A DNA stretch of 20,224 bases from a virus: IMG/VR virus record IMGVR_UViG_3300003322_000591, positions 1 to 20,224 of that record; one strand, given 5' to 3'. Every line of letters begins with the position of its first letter. Position 1 is the stretch's first letter. Positions 13,994 through 19,607 of the stretch are shown piece after piece. The translations under genes and the position numbers were made by a program. The notes beneath the pieces were generated by a model. It saw only the letters and a program-made list of their open reading frames with translations, was not told the DNA's origin and made no database searches.

Positions 13994-14018
13994 CCGCCCC
14001 TGACCCGAAAGGACCACC

Positions 14019-14501
14019 ATGCCAGCCACCGAACGCGGGTTCGTCTACCCGTCCCCCACGGACGCCCCGGACGGCCCCTACAGCTTCCAGCGCCTCGCCG
14101 AAGCCATGGAAGCCCACATGGACAGCTTCACCCGCACCACCTACCCGCTCAACGCCGCCCCGAACGGATACTCCGCCAGCGGCGGCGTTGTCGTGGACCG
14201 CAACCCGGCAGGCGGCCGCGCCGCGCTGTCCATGGCGATCACCCGCACCGGGGCCAACATCGCTCTCACCGCCTCCGCCTCACTCTCCGGCCTCGGCACG
14301 CTCCTCCCCACCGAAGTCCGCGTCCCGGGCCTCGCCCAGTACAAGGGCGCGGTGTTCTCCGGCGCGGGCATGAACAACAACGCCCACGTCTATCTCGACA
14401 TCGCGGGCGGCATCATCCAGTTCCGCGTCCAGGAGAACTTCTCCTGGAACCAAAACGGAACCCTCTACATCTACTCAGATTGGAGCCTGCCCACACCATG
14501 A
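14019..14501 (+). CDS. Tail tip protein, receptor-binding candidate
   Basis: This 160-residue protein follows AAAGGA and the ATG at 14019. The first 45 residues (ERGFVYPSPTDAPDGP, then a helix to HMDSF) resemble the base-binding part of phage tail-tip proteins. The rest is a small beta-rich domain ending in GTLYIYSDWSLPTP. It is the last tail gene before the lysis genes, the usual place for the host-recognition protein, so it may fix host range. No carbohydrate-binding family is identified. Confidence 0.55.
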   Translation: MPATERGFVYPSPTDAPDGPYSFQRLAEAMEAHMDSFTRTTYPLNAAPNGYSASGGVVVDRNPAGGRAALSMAITRTGANIALTASASLSGLGTLLPTEVRVPGLAQYKGAVFSGAGMNNNAHVYLDIAGGIIQFRVQENFSWNQNGTLYIYSDWSLPTP

Positions 14502-15223
14502 GCTACGAGTACCACGAGGAATGGGACGCCCCGTCCTACACCCCCGGGCCTACCGTCAAAACGTCCATCACGATCCATTGGTGGGGTCAGCCCATTGGGC
14601 AGACCTTCCAAGGCACCGTTGACTGGTTCCGCTCCGGCCCGGGCACGAGCGCCCACTACGTCGCATCGGCCGGTCAGGTCGCGTGCCTGGTCTCGCCGTC
14701 GGATATCGCATGGCACGCCGGGAACTGGAACGGCAACCTCACCTCCATCGGGATCGAGTGCAACCCGCGCGGAAGTGACGCCGACTACGCCACCGTGGCC
14801 GAACTGGTCCGGAACCTCCGCGCCATGTACGGGGACCTGCCCCTACGCCCGCACAAATACTGGACGTCCACCGAGTGCCCCGGCACCTACGACCTCGCCC
14901 GCATCGACCGTCTCGCCCGAGGTGTCCCTGCGCCGCCGAAGCCCGCCAAGCCGAAGCCGACACCCGCGCCGAAGCCGAAGCCCAAACCGACCCCCAAGCC
15001 GACCCCGGCCCCAACCCCCATCAAGGAGGACGAAGTGAACCCCGTCTACATTCGCACCAACCCCCAGGCGTCCGTCTACGCGCTCAACACCGTCACCGGC
15101 AAAAAGCGCATCATCCCCCGGGAAGAGTGGTCCGGCCTGCGCGCCGCATGGGCCGCGTCCGGCCAGCCCATGCCCCTCGGGCAGGTCACAGAGGCCGAGC
15201 TGAAGGCGATCCCGAATGGCTGA
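14498..15223 (+). CDS. Endolysin: N-acetylmuramoyl-L-alanine amidase with C-terminal binding domain
   Basis: This 241-residue enzyme cleaves the bond between muramic acid and L-alanine in peptidoglycan at lysis. The Amidase_2 domain covers residues 5-142, with likely zinc ligands His27 (ITIHWWG), His119 (RPHK) and Cys127 (ECPG), and the SIGIECNPRG strand (83-92) typical of the family. Residues 145-176 are a Pro/Lys linker. Residues 180-241 form a small separate domain, presumably wall-binding. There is no signal peptide, so export depends on the holins. The ATG at 14498 overlaps the previous stop. A second in-frame start at GTG 15035 has its own strong ribosome site. No lysin B is present, consistent with a host without mycolic acids. 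Confidence 0.93.
   Translation: MSYEYHEEWDAPSYTPGPTVKTSITIHWWGQPIGQTFQGTVDWFRSGPGTSAHYVASAGQVACLVSPSDIAWHAGNWNGNLTSIGIECNPRGSDADYATVAELVRNLRAMYGDLPLRPHKYWTSTECPGTYDLARIDRLARGVPAPPKPAKPKPTPAPKPKPKPTPKPTPAPTPIKEDEVNPVYIRTNPQASVYALNTVTGKKRIIPREEWSGLRAAWAASGQPMPLGQVTEAELKAIPNG
15023..15037 (+). promoter_or_regulatory. Internal ribosome site and start for endolysin binding domain
   Basis: AAGGAGG (15023-15029) stands 5 bases before GTG 15035-15037, in frame at Val180, exactly between linker and C-terminal domain. It would make a free 62-residue binding subunit. This is one of the strongest ribosome sites in the prophage. Confidence 0.6.
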
Positions 15224-15425
15224 TCACGAGGCACCCAGCCAGCCCCGCACCATCGGCCCCGTCACCACGGCGGCCATGGTCGGCGCGGCCGTCGCTGAGA
15301 TATCCATCTGGGCCACCGAGACCGCCGCGCACATCGACATACCGACGCCGATTGAGGGGTCTATCTCGGTCGTGTTCGTCGCGGTGTTCGGCTACCTCGT
15401 CCGACCCCGAAAGGCGACCGAATGA
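15216..15425 (+). CDS. Holin
   Basis: This 69-residue protein overlaps the endolysin end by 8 bases. It has two hydrophobic segments, about residues 14-33 (PVTTAAMVGAAVAEISIWAT) and 48-63 (SISVVFVAVFGYLV), and a charged C-terminus (RPRKATE), the layout of a small class II-type holin. It would form membrane lesions at the set time to release the amidase. Its stop overlaps the next start (ATGA). Confidence 0.8.
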   Translation: MADHEAPSQPRTIGPVTTAAMVGAAVAEISIWATETAAHIDIPTPIEGSISVVFVAVFGYLVRPRKATE

Positions 15426-15646
15426 GTATGCGCCGGACTATCGTGGAACAGCTCGCTGCACTCACCGCGACCATGGAGGGCTACGCGAAAGACACCAACA
15501 GGCGCTTGTCGACCGTAGAGCGCCGACAGGACCTCTATGAGGAACGTACCCGCCCTAAGCCGCCCACGCCCTGGTGGCAGCCCGCGGCCGCCGTGACGGC
15601 GGGGCTGGCCCTGTTCCTCACCATTGCTGACCGCCTCTGGAAGTAG
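15422..15646 (+). CDS. Second holin-like / lysis-associated membrane protein
   Basis: This 74-residue protein has an N-terminal helical, coiled-coil-like part (residues 3-42, EQLAALTATMEGYAKDTNRR then LSTVERRQDLYEER), a Pro/Trp hinge (PKPPTPWW) and one C-terminal membrane helix (52-70, AAAVTAGLALFLTIADRL). Proteins of this plan commonly follow the holin in actinophages and are thought to be partner holins or antiholins. It is the last gene of the rightward operon; the terminator begins 14 bases later. Confidence 0.75.
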   Translation: MSMRRTIVEQLAALTATMEGYAKDTNRRLSTVERRQDLYEERTRPKPPTPWWQPAAAVTAGLALFLTIADRLWK

Positions 15647-15660
15647 CCGACTGACCTGGG

Positions 15661-15704
15661 CAAACAAGAAACCCGCACGGGATCCCGTGCGGGTTTCTTG
15701 TTTG
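15661..15704. terminator. Perfect 44-bp palindromic bidirectional terminator
   Basis: Every base from 15661 to 15704 pairs: two 22-base arms with no designated loop (about 20 pairs after a turn of four). The GC-rich centre is flanked by AAGAAA/TTTCTT and CAAACAAG/CTTGTTTG, so both strands give a hairpin with a T-rich 3' side. It separates the convergent late operon and the minus-strand integrase operon. Confidence 0.92.
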
Positions 15705-15709
15705 GCCGG

Positions 15710-15889
15710 CTATTTGCTTCCGAGGCGTTCAATGACTGAGAAAGCCCGCTGGATAGCCGCGAGGATGAGGAACGCGCCCAGCAGTCCCGGCACGAGCCAC
15801 GCGACCCACACAAGCCCGCCGATCCATGCCAGCCAAGCGACGACGAGCAAAAAGACGCCCGCCGGGAAGTAGTCAGTAGCCTTGTTCAC
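15710..15889 (-). CDS. Small two-helix membrane protein, possible lysogenic-conversion or exclusion gene
   Basis: This 59-residue protein has a GTG start at 15889 after AGGGGGAG. Two membrane segments cover about residues 9-30 (PAGVFLLVVAWLAWIGGLVW) and 31-48 (LVPGLLGAFLILAAI), with a charged tail (RAFSVIERLGSK). It lies 35 bases downstream of the integrase on the same strand and ends at the shared terminator. No family is recognised. Small membrane proteins in prophage integration modules often block superinfection, which is inference here. The membrane character is plain. Confidence 0.72.
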   Translation of the reverse strand: MNKATDYFPAGVFLLVVAWLAWIGGLVWVAWLVPGLLGAFLILAAIQRAFSVIERLGSK

Positions 15890-15924
15890 GGCTCCCCCTG
15901 TTCGTATGCGAATGACGGTTCATC

Positions 15925-16755
15925 CTAGCTCGCCGCCGCCAGCACGGCGTCCCACGCGTCGTCGTCCTCAACCTCCGTGTAAATGGCCGTGGTCTCCGGC
16001 GTCGTGTGTCCCAGGAGGTCTTGCACGGCACGAATATTCTTCCCTCCCCGGTTGAAGGCGGCCGACGCGAACCTGTGCCGGAGCTGGTGGCCCGTGGTGC
16101 CCGTGCCGAGCGCTTGAGAGAGCCGCTTTGAGACCGTCGCGGCCGCTAGGTGGCCGTCGATCTGCCCAGGGAAGAGATAGCCCCCTGCGGAACGGATGAC
16201 GGCCGCCAGACCATCCGGACACGGGAGCACGCGGACATGCCCGCCCTTGCCCTGAACGCGGAGCTTCCACCCGCGGATGGACTGCACGAGGTCGTCACTG
16301 TGCACCCGGGATATCTCCACGCACCGGAGACCCATCTCCGCGCCGAGGCGGATCATGAGCGCGTCCCGCTGGTCCGCATGGTCCCGGGCGTACTTCCATA
16401 CGCCCTCACGGGCTGGACGCGGGCGGCCTCGCTTCGCCCTCACGCTGGGCAGTGCGGCCGCTGGGGCGTCACTGGTGCGCCCGGTGGCCTTCCCCCAGTC
16501 GTAGAAGCTCCTGAGCGCGCTCCTGTGGCTCCTGATCGTGGTTGAGTCCCAATCATGCGAGCCAATCCACGCGGCGAGTTCATCGCCGGTCATGCTCCAC
16601 GGCGACCGGTCCGGGAACTCACGTGCTAACCGGTTGATCTGAGTGCGCCGGAGGTTAAGCGTGGAAAGGGGACGCGCGGCGGCTCGGAGCCAATCGAGCC
16701 ACGCCAGCACGTCCCCTGACCATGCGTCCGGAATGGGTGTCTTCTGGACCTTCAT
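15925..16755 (-). CDS. int: Tyrosine-type site-specific integrase
   Basis: This 276-residue recombinase integrates and excises the phage at tRNA-Lys. The core-binding domain (about 15-95) has the SAM-like helical pattern with TIRSHRSALRSFYDWG. The catalytic domain shows all active-site residues: Arg144 (MGLRCVEI), Lys170 (VQGKGGHVR), His223 and Arg226 (HQLRHRFA), His250 (LLGHTTPETT) and nucleophile Tyr259 (AIYTEV). The N-terminal arm-binding domain is reduced or missing, making it short for phage integrases. The ATG at 16755 follows AGGGGAATC. The C-terminus, LAAAS, is close to but not an ssrA-like end. A weak promoter-like pair (TTGTGC/TATCAC, 19-base gap) precedes it on the minus strand at 16802-16772. 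Confidence 0.95.
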   Translation of the reverse strand: MKVQKTPIPDAWSGDVLAWLDWLRAAARPLSTLNLRRTQINRLAREFPDRSPWSMTGDELAAWIGSHDWDSTTIRSHRSALRSFYDWGKATGRTSDAPAAALPSVRAKRGRPRPAREGVWKYARDHADQRDALMIRLGAEMGLRCVEISRVHSDDLVQSIRGWKLRVQGKGGHVRVLPCPDGLAAVIRSAGGYLFPGQIDGHLAAATVSKRLSQALGTGTTGHQLRHRFASAAFNRGGKNIRAVQDLLGHTTPETTAIYTEVEDDDAWDAVLAAAS

Positions 16756-16803
16756 GATTCCCCTGGGTCAAGTGATAGTTGAACCTTCCACCACTAGCAC
16801 AAG

Positions 16804-17016
16804 TCAGAAAAACTCCACGTCACGCGGGTGCACGTAGTCACTGGTGAAGTCATCCCAGAGCACCTTGAACCCCTTGTCATTGACTCGGGTGATCTTCGCG
16901 CACCGGCCGTCGCGGTACCGCACCCTCTGACCGACGATGGAACGGCGGTTCGCTTCTGCCTCTCCAACGAGGTCAAGCCATGTGAGCCACGCACCCAAGG
17001 GCGTCCCGGCGCTCAT
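16804..17016 (-). CDS. 70-residue protein adjacent to attR, SH3-like
   Basis: This is a small protein of unknown function. The ATG at 17016 lies 8 bases after AAGGG. Residues 26-70 (VGQRVRYRDG, CAKITRVNDKGFKVLWDD, YVHPRDVEFF) have the strand pattern of an SH3/KOW-like barrel. The start lies 16 bases from the attR core. In the excised circle the extended repressor frame would end exactly here, with its TGA overlapping this ATG (ATGA), so the gene belongs to a repressor-to-integrase operon that integration splits. A longer frame running back to 17277 crosses host DNA and the att core and is not the gene. Confidence 0.75.
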   Translation of the reverse strand: MSAGTPLGAWLTWLDLVGEAEANRRSIVGQRVRYRDGRCAKITRVNDKGFKVLWDDFTSDYVHPRDVEFF

Positions 17017-17031
17017 GCCGCAACCCTTAAC

Positions 17032-17068
17032 CAATGGGTTCCGGGTTCGAGTCCCGGGGGGTGCACCA
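17032..17068 (+). repeat. attR core, 37-bp repeat of tRNA-Lys 3' half
   Basis: The 37 bases equal 942-978 exactly. The sequence to the left is phage DNA that only partly mimics the anticodon loop (CCCTTAAC for CTCTTAAT), so no second tRNA is formed. To the right begins host DNA with the displaced tRNA terminator. Confidence 0.95.
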
Positions 17069-17071
17069 ACG

Positions 17072-17116
17072 AGTCCCGCTCGATCTGCTGAAAGGCAAGA
17101 TCGGGCGGGACTTTTT
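17072..17116 (+). terminator. Original chromosomal terminator of tRNA-Lys, displaced by the prophage
   Basis: A 15-bp stem (17072-17086 with 17098-17112, one G-U) with an 11-base loop ends in TTTTT. It starts 4 bases after the attR core, where the tRNA terminator would lie before integration. The following stretch to 17312 holds no convincing gene. Confidence 0.88.
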
Positions 17117-17312
17117 CGTGCCCGGTCCTGGTCAGCTCCCACGGAAATGCCACGGAAATCCGAAGGGGTTCGAGGAAGGTCCCAACACCCCAGGCTGCCG
17201 GGAGGAGGCGGGCCCGCAGTCACCTTTGACTGAGTCCCCAACGAACACTTGAGCCACTGCCAGCGGCTCCACGTCACACCGGCGCCCTCGGCTGAGCGTC
17301 GATCACGGGGCG

Positions 17313-17738
17313 TCAGGCCGCCCCGGGTTGGTCCTGGATGGAGAACGCCGGCTTGTCAGGCACTGCAGGGGTTTCCAGGCCAGCGCCGAACCCGTTCACC
17401 GCACCGATGATGACGCCGGCGATGATCACCACCGAGGAGACGATGATCGCCGTGGTCTTGTAACGCCCGTAGCCGCGGAGCTTGAGCCCTTGCTTGTCGG
17501 TCTGCTCATCCCCCAGGACAAGAAACAGGTCGATCAGGATCCAGATTCCGAAGCCGCCGAGCGTGATGAGTTTGAGGATGCCCGTACCGGCCTTGCCGAG
17601 ATAGAAGCGATCCGCTCCAACACCACCCAGGACGAGAGCAAGGAGCCACGTGATGACGAAAGACTTCGGGCCCACGGGGTGATCGTGTTCCGCCGGCCCA
17701 CCGTGGGCATGCGGCGGCTGGGGCTGTGGATACTGCAT
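17313..17738 (-). CDS. TM2-domain membrane protein
   Basis: This 141-residue chromosomal protein has a Pro/His-rich cytoplasmic N-terminus (1-24). A TM2 domain follows (26-78): KSFVITWLLALVLGG as the first helix, GADRFYLGKAGTGILKL as the signature loop, and GGFGIWILIDLFLVL as the second helix. A third hydrophobic segment, TAIIVSSVVIIAGVIIGAV (96-114), and a short polar tail complete it. TM2 proteins are widespread in Actinobacteria; their function is not settled. AAGGA precedes the ATG at 17738. It appears monocistronic. Confidence 0.9.
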   Translation of the reverse strand: MQYPQPQPPHAHGGPAEHDHPVGPKSFVITWLLALVLGGVGADRFYLGKAGTGILKLITLGGFGIWILIDLFLVLGDEQTDKQGLKLRGYGRYKTTAIIVSSVVIIAGVIIGAVNGFGAGLETPAVPDKPAFSIQDQPGAA

Positions 17739-17882
17739 CGTGGTCCTTCAGGGGTCGAGCGAGGTGGCTGGTGTTCCCGTACCGGCCGTCCTGAAATCAT
17801 AAGGGTGCGTTCGCAGGATGCAGGGCTGCACCCGCTCGATGGACTTCGTCCCGGCCTTAAGCCGCAGGGGGCAGCAAGCAGA

Positions 17883-17916
17883 AGCACCCCCGGTCCAGCG
17901 ATAGACCGGGGGTGCT
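17883..17916. terminator. Stable hairpin, possible terminator
   Basis: A 13-bp perfect stem (17883-17895 with 17904-17916) contains five consecutive C-G pairs and has an 8-base loop. The flanks lack a long T run on either strand, so termination would be weak or factor-assisted; a structured RNA end is an alternative. Confidence 0.45.
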
Positions 17917-18040
17917 ATGGCAGTATCTGGCTCAGCTGGGTTGCCGCAGGGAGAACAGTCGAGTCGAGATCGCCCATCCAGCAAGGAGGTCGGACCGAAA
18001 CCCGAGCACCAGCCCCTGAGCAGGACAGAATGAAACCAGC

Positions 18041-18082
18041 ATTCCGCAGTTACTTGACAGTGTTGCGAATGCGGAATTGCAT
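18041..18082 (+). promoter_or_regulatory. Promoter-like element with flanking inverted repeat
   Basis: A consensus -35 box TTGACA (18054-18059) is followed after 17 bases by TTGCAT (18077-18082). Perfect 8-bp arms ATTCCGCA (18041-18048) and TGCGGAAT (18070-18077) bracket the -35 box and touch the -10 box, as expected of a repressor operator. The next clear gene is the small membrane protein at 18304. Confidence 0.5.
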
Positions 18083-18303
18083 GACACTTGTTTGAGCAAC
18101 ATCTGCTGTGACTCCACACGAGGGCAGGACAGCGGCTTCACTCGTTGCTGCTCCTCGTCATCCGCCAGGGAGCCGCGGCGCCTGTCGCCGGCGAGAGGCT
18201 GCCCCCCGTCACAGCGCGATGAAACGTACGCATCTCACGATCAAAGGCCGGGCACACGTGTTTCTCGCTCCGGCCGCCACACCAGCGAGACAGGATTGAA
18301 GAC

Positions 18304-18432
18304 ATGGGTGGAGTGCAGGGACAGGACGTCATGGCATGGAGCATTCTCGGGACTTTCATCCCGGCGCTCCTGCCGACCATCACCATCATCATCGTGGGGG
18401 TCCTCATCCTGCGGCGCTTGCCCAGGAAATAG
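18304..18432 (+). CDS. Small membrane protein, 42 residues
   Basis: The frame encodes a short polar N-terminus (GGVQGQDVMAW), one long hydrophobic helix (about 13-36, ILGTFIPALLPTITIIIVGV) and a basic end (RRLPRK), a positive-inside single-pass protein. AGGA lies 8-9 bases before the ATG at 18304; ATG 18331 after GGACAGGA is an alternative start giving 33 residues. It lies downstream of the promoter-like element at 18041-18082. No family is recognised. Confidence 0.55.
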   Translation: MGGVQGQDVMAWSILGTFIPALLPTITIIIVGVLILRRLPRK

Positions 18433-18543
18433 CCCAGCGACGACGACGCATTCACGTCGTCTCCCGGGATCTCTCACCCTGCCGACTGAGGGCTTCCTCA
18501 AGTCGGAGTCTCTGCCGGGTCAGGACCACGGCGATCGACAGCC

Positions 18544-18996
18544 TCACCCCGCGTGCGCCCGCACCAGGTCCGCTTCCTTGACCAGCACTCCGTTCTCCGC
18601 GCTCGTCAGGCCGTACAGCATCGTCCCCGGCGCGGCGTCGACGGCGAGCGCCTCAACCTCGTCCCATAACGGCCGGCACGTCCGGCACTCCCCGTGCGCG
18701 AGATAGTCCGCCGGGACCCAGAAGGACACGAACGGATCGTCCGCGAAGCGGACCTTCAGCAGGACGCCCGCCGTGTAGGGCGACGACGCGGAGAACTGAC
18801 CGAGGAACTCCACTTGCGGGCTCATCCCCCGGTCCGCTGCGGTCCGGTGCCCGAGCCGAGCGAACGGCAGGTACACCGCTCCCCCGGACAGGATGTGGTC
18901 GACGGCGGCCAGCACTTGGGGACTGAGTCCGTCGCGATGGTCGCCGGTGAGGCGATGCGTCGACGGAAGACGGTCGATGAAAGAGAGGGTGCTCAC
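18544..18996 (-). CDS. Hypothetical chromosomal protein
   Basis: This 150-residue soluble protein is not recognised. It begins STLSFIDRLPSTHRLTGDHR and has a mixed alpha/beta pattern, with PYTAGVLLKVRFADD and FVSFWVPADYLA segments and a CRTC pair (about residues 106-109) that could bind metal or form a disulphide. The GTG at 18996 was chosen because AGAAGG stands 9 bases upstream. ATG 19035 would add 13 residues and has a poorer ribosome site. The end, VLVKEADLVRAHAG, is charged. It may share a minus-strand transcript with the membrane protein at 19083-19283. Confidence 0.65.
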   Translation of the reverse strand: MSTLSFIDRLPSTHRLTGDHRDGLSPQVLAAVDHILSGGAVYLPFARLGHRTAADRGMSPQVEFLGQFSASSPYTAGVLLKVRFADDPFVSFWVPADYLAHGECRTCRPLWDEVEALAVDAAPGTMLYGLTSAENGVLVKEADLVRAHAG

Positions 18997-19082
18997 GGTG
19001 TGCCGCCTTCTGGTGTGGTCCGGATCGATATGCATGGATTCGGAGCCCCGCCTGAAAGCGGATTGGAAACACCTGGTCTCCG

Positions 19083-19283
19083 CTACATCCGGGCCGAGCC
19101 CCGCGGCGGTGGTTCGCGACGGTCGCGCCAGAGCCAGCCCGCGATGACCACGACGGCCATCACCGAACTCGCCGTCACCAGCCCGATCTTCCATCCCGGG
19201 CTGTGGTCCGACAGCGCGTTGGTCACCGCCAGGAAGATGAACAGTGAACCTTGCCAGAATGCGACTTTCTTGCAGTAGCTCAT
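19083..19283 (-). CDS. Small two-helix membrane protein
   Basis: This 66-residue protein has an ATG at 19283 preceded by AAAGGA. Two membrane segments, about 9-24 (FWQGSLFIFLAVTNAL) and 33-51 (IGLVTASSVMAVVVIAGWLW), are followed by a basic, proline-rich tail (RDRREPPPRG). No family is recognised. Its frame extends far upstream without a stop only because of high GC content. It lies 87 bases upstream of the hypothetical gene on the same strand. Confidence 0.65.
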   Translation of the reverse strand: MSYCKKVAFWQGSLFIFLAVTNALSDHSPGWKIGLVTASSVMAVVVIAGWLWRDRREPPPRGSARM

Positions 19284-19607
19284 CGTGGTCCTTTCGTCAT
19301 CAGCAACACAGCAGTCTCCCCCTGACTCTCCGGCCGCGCCCACTCCGGGGCGTGGCGCTTTCCGCGCGTCGTGTGCATGGCGGCCCGACGGCGTCGTGCG
19401 CACGGTGCAATGTCCTGACGTGGTGCGCTGTCCTGACGTGAACCGTCCTCCGATCCAAGCACGCCACCGTGACGGGCGGTAGTCACAGACCACGGCGCGC
19501 ATTCGCCCCGGGATGCGCCCCGCAGCGAGAGCGTGCAACGATCTGTGGGGAAGGCACGGAGCCTGACACCCGCCTCCTGAGCGACGACACCTGAGAAGGA
19601 ACCCCGC
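19284..19607. other. Intergenic control region before the permease
   Basis: This 324-base stretch separates divergent genes and shows no credible coding frame. It contains two direct copies of TGTCCTGACGTG (19411-19422 and 19429-19440), 18 bases apart. The permease ribosome site AGAAGGA is at 19594-19600. No clear promoter boxes could be assigned. Confidence 0.5.
19411..19440 (+). repeat. Two 12-bp direct repeats, possible regulator site
   Basis: TGTCCTGACGTG occurs twice with an 18-base period, about 170-200 bases upstream of the permease start. The period is not a whole number of helical turns, which weakens a cooperative-binding reading. Confidence 0.35.

Larger units (their letters stand above)
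942..17068. mobile_element. Complete small siphophage-type prophage integrated in tRNA-Lys
   Basis: The element is bounded by 37-bp direct repeats; the excised circle would be 16,090 bp. It carries immunity and early control genes, a replication-initiator-like gene, HNH nuclease, large terminase, portal, protease-capsid, connectors, tail tube, tape measure, tail-tip genes, endolysin, holins and a tyrosine integrase. No gene is visibly broken. From family knowledge, size and gene order resemble the roughly 14-17 kb siphophages of Actinobacteria (Arthrobacter cluster AN, Rhodococcus RRH1, small Microbacterium phages), which also fuse the maturation protease to the capsid protein. I see no small terminase, tail-assembly chaperone pair, polymerase or helicase. 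Confidence 0.95.
17739..18303. other. Intergenic stretch of 565 bp without a convincing gene
   Basis: Open frames here are short, cysteine- or arginine-rich on both strands and look like chance. The stretch holds the hairpin at 17883-17916 and the promoter-like element at 18041-18082, listed separately. A small untranslated RNA or leader between 18083 and 18303 is possible. Confidence 0.5.

Noticed and set aside
942-17068. Phage satellite or gene transfer agent instead of a prophage
   Set aside because: The element has its own integrase, repressor, initiator, capsid, tail and lysis genes bounded by att repeats. Satellites usually lack most structural genes, and gene transfer agents lack integrase and att sites.
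17017-17277. N-terminal extension of the 70-residue gene back to 17277
   Set aside because: The extension crosses host DNA, the tRNA terminator and the att core, is low-complexity, and would not exist in the phage. The ATG at 17016 with AAGGG is the better start.
17748-18141. Cysteine-rich minus-strand frames between the TM2 gene and 18304
   Set aside because: The frames run through a palindromic hairpin and a promoter-like element, and have no ribosome site or protein-like composition.
18997-19194. Longer version of the 18544-18996 gene
   Set aside because: The upstream part overlaps the 3' end of the membrane protein gene at 19083 and is arginine/glycine-rich without a ribosome site.
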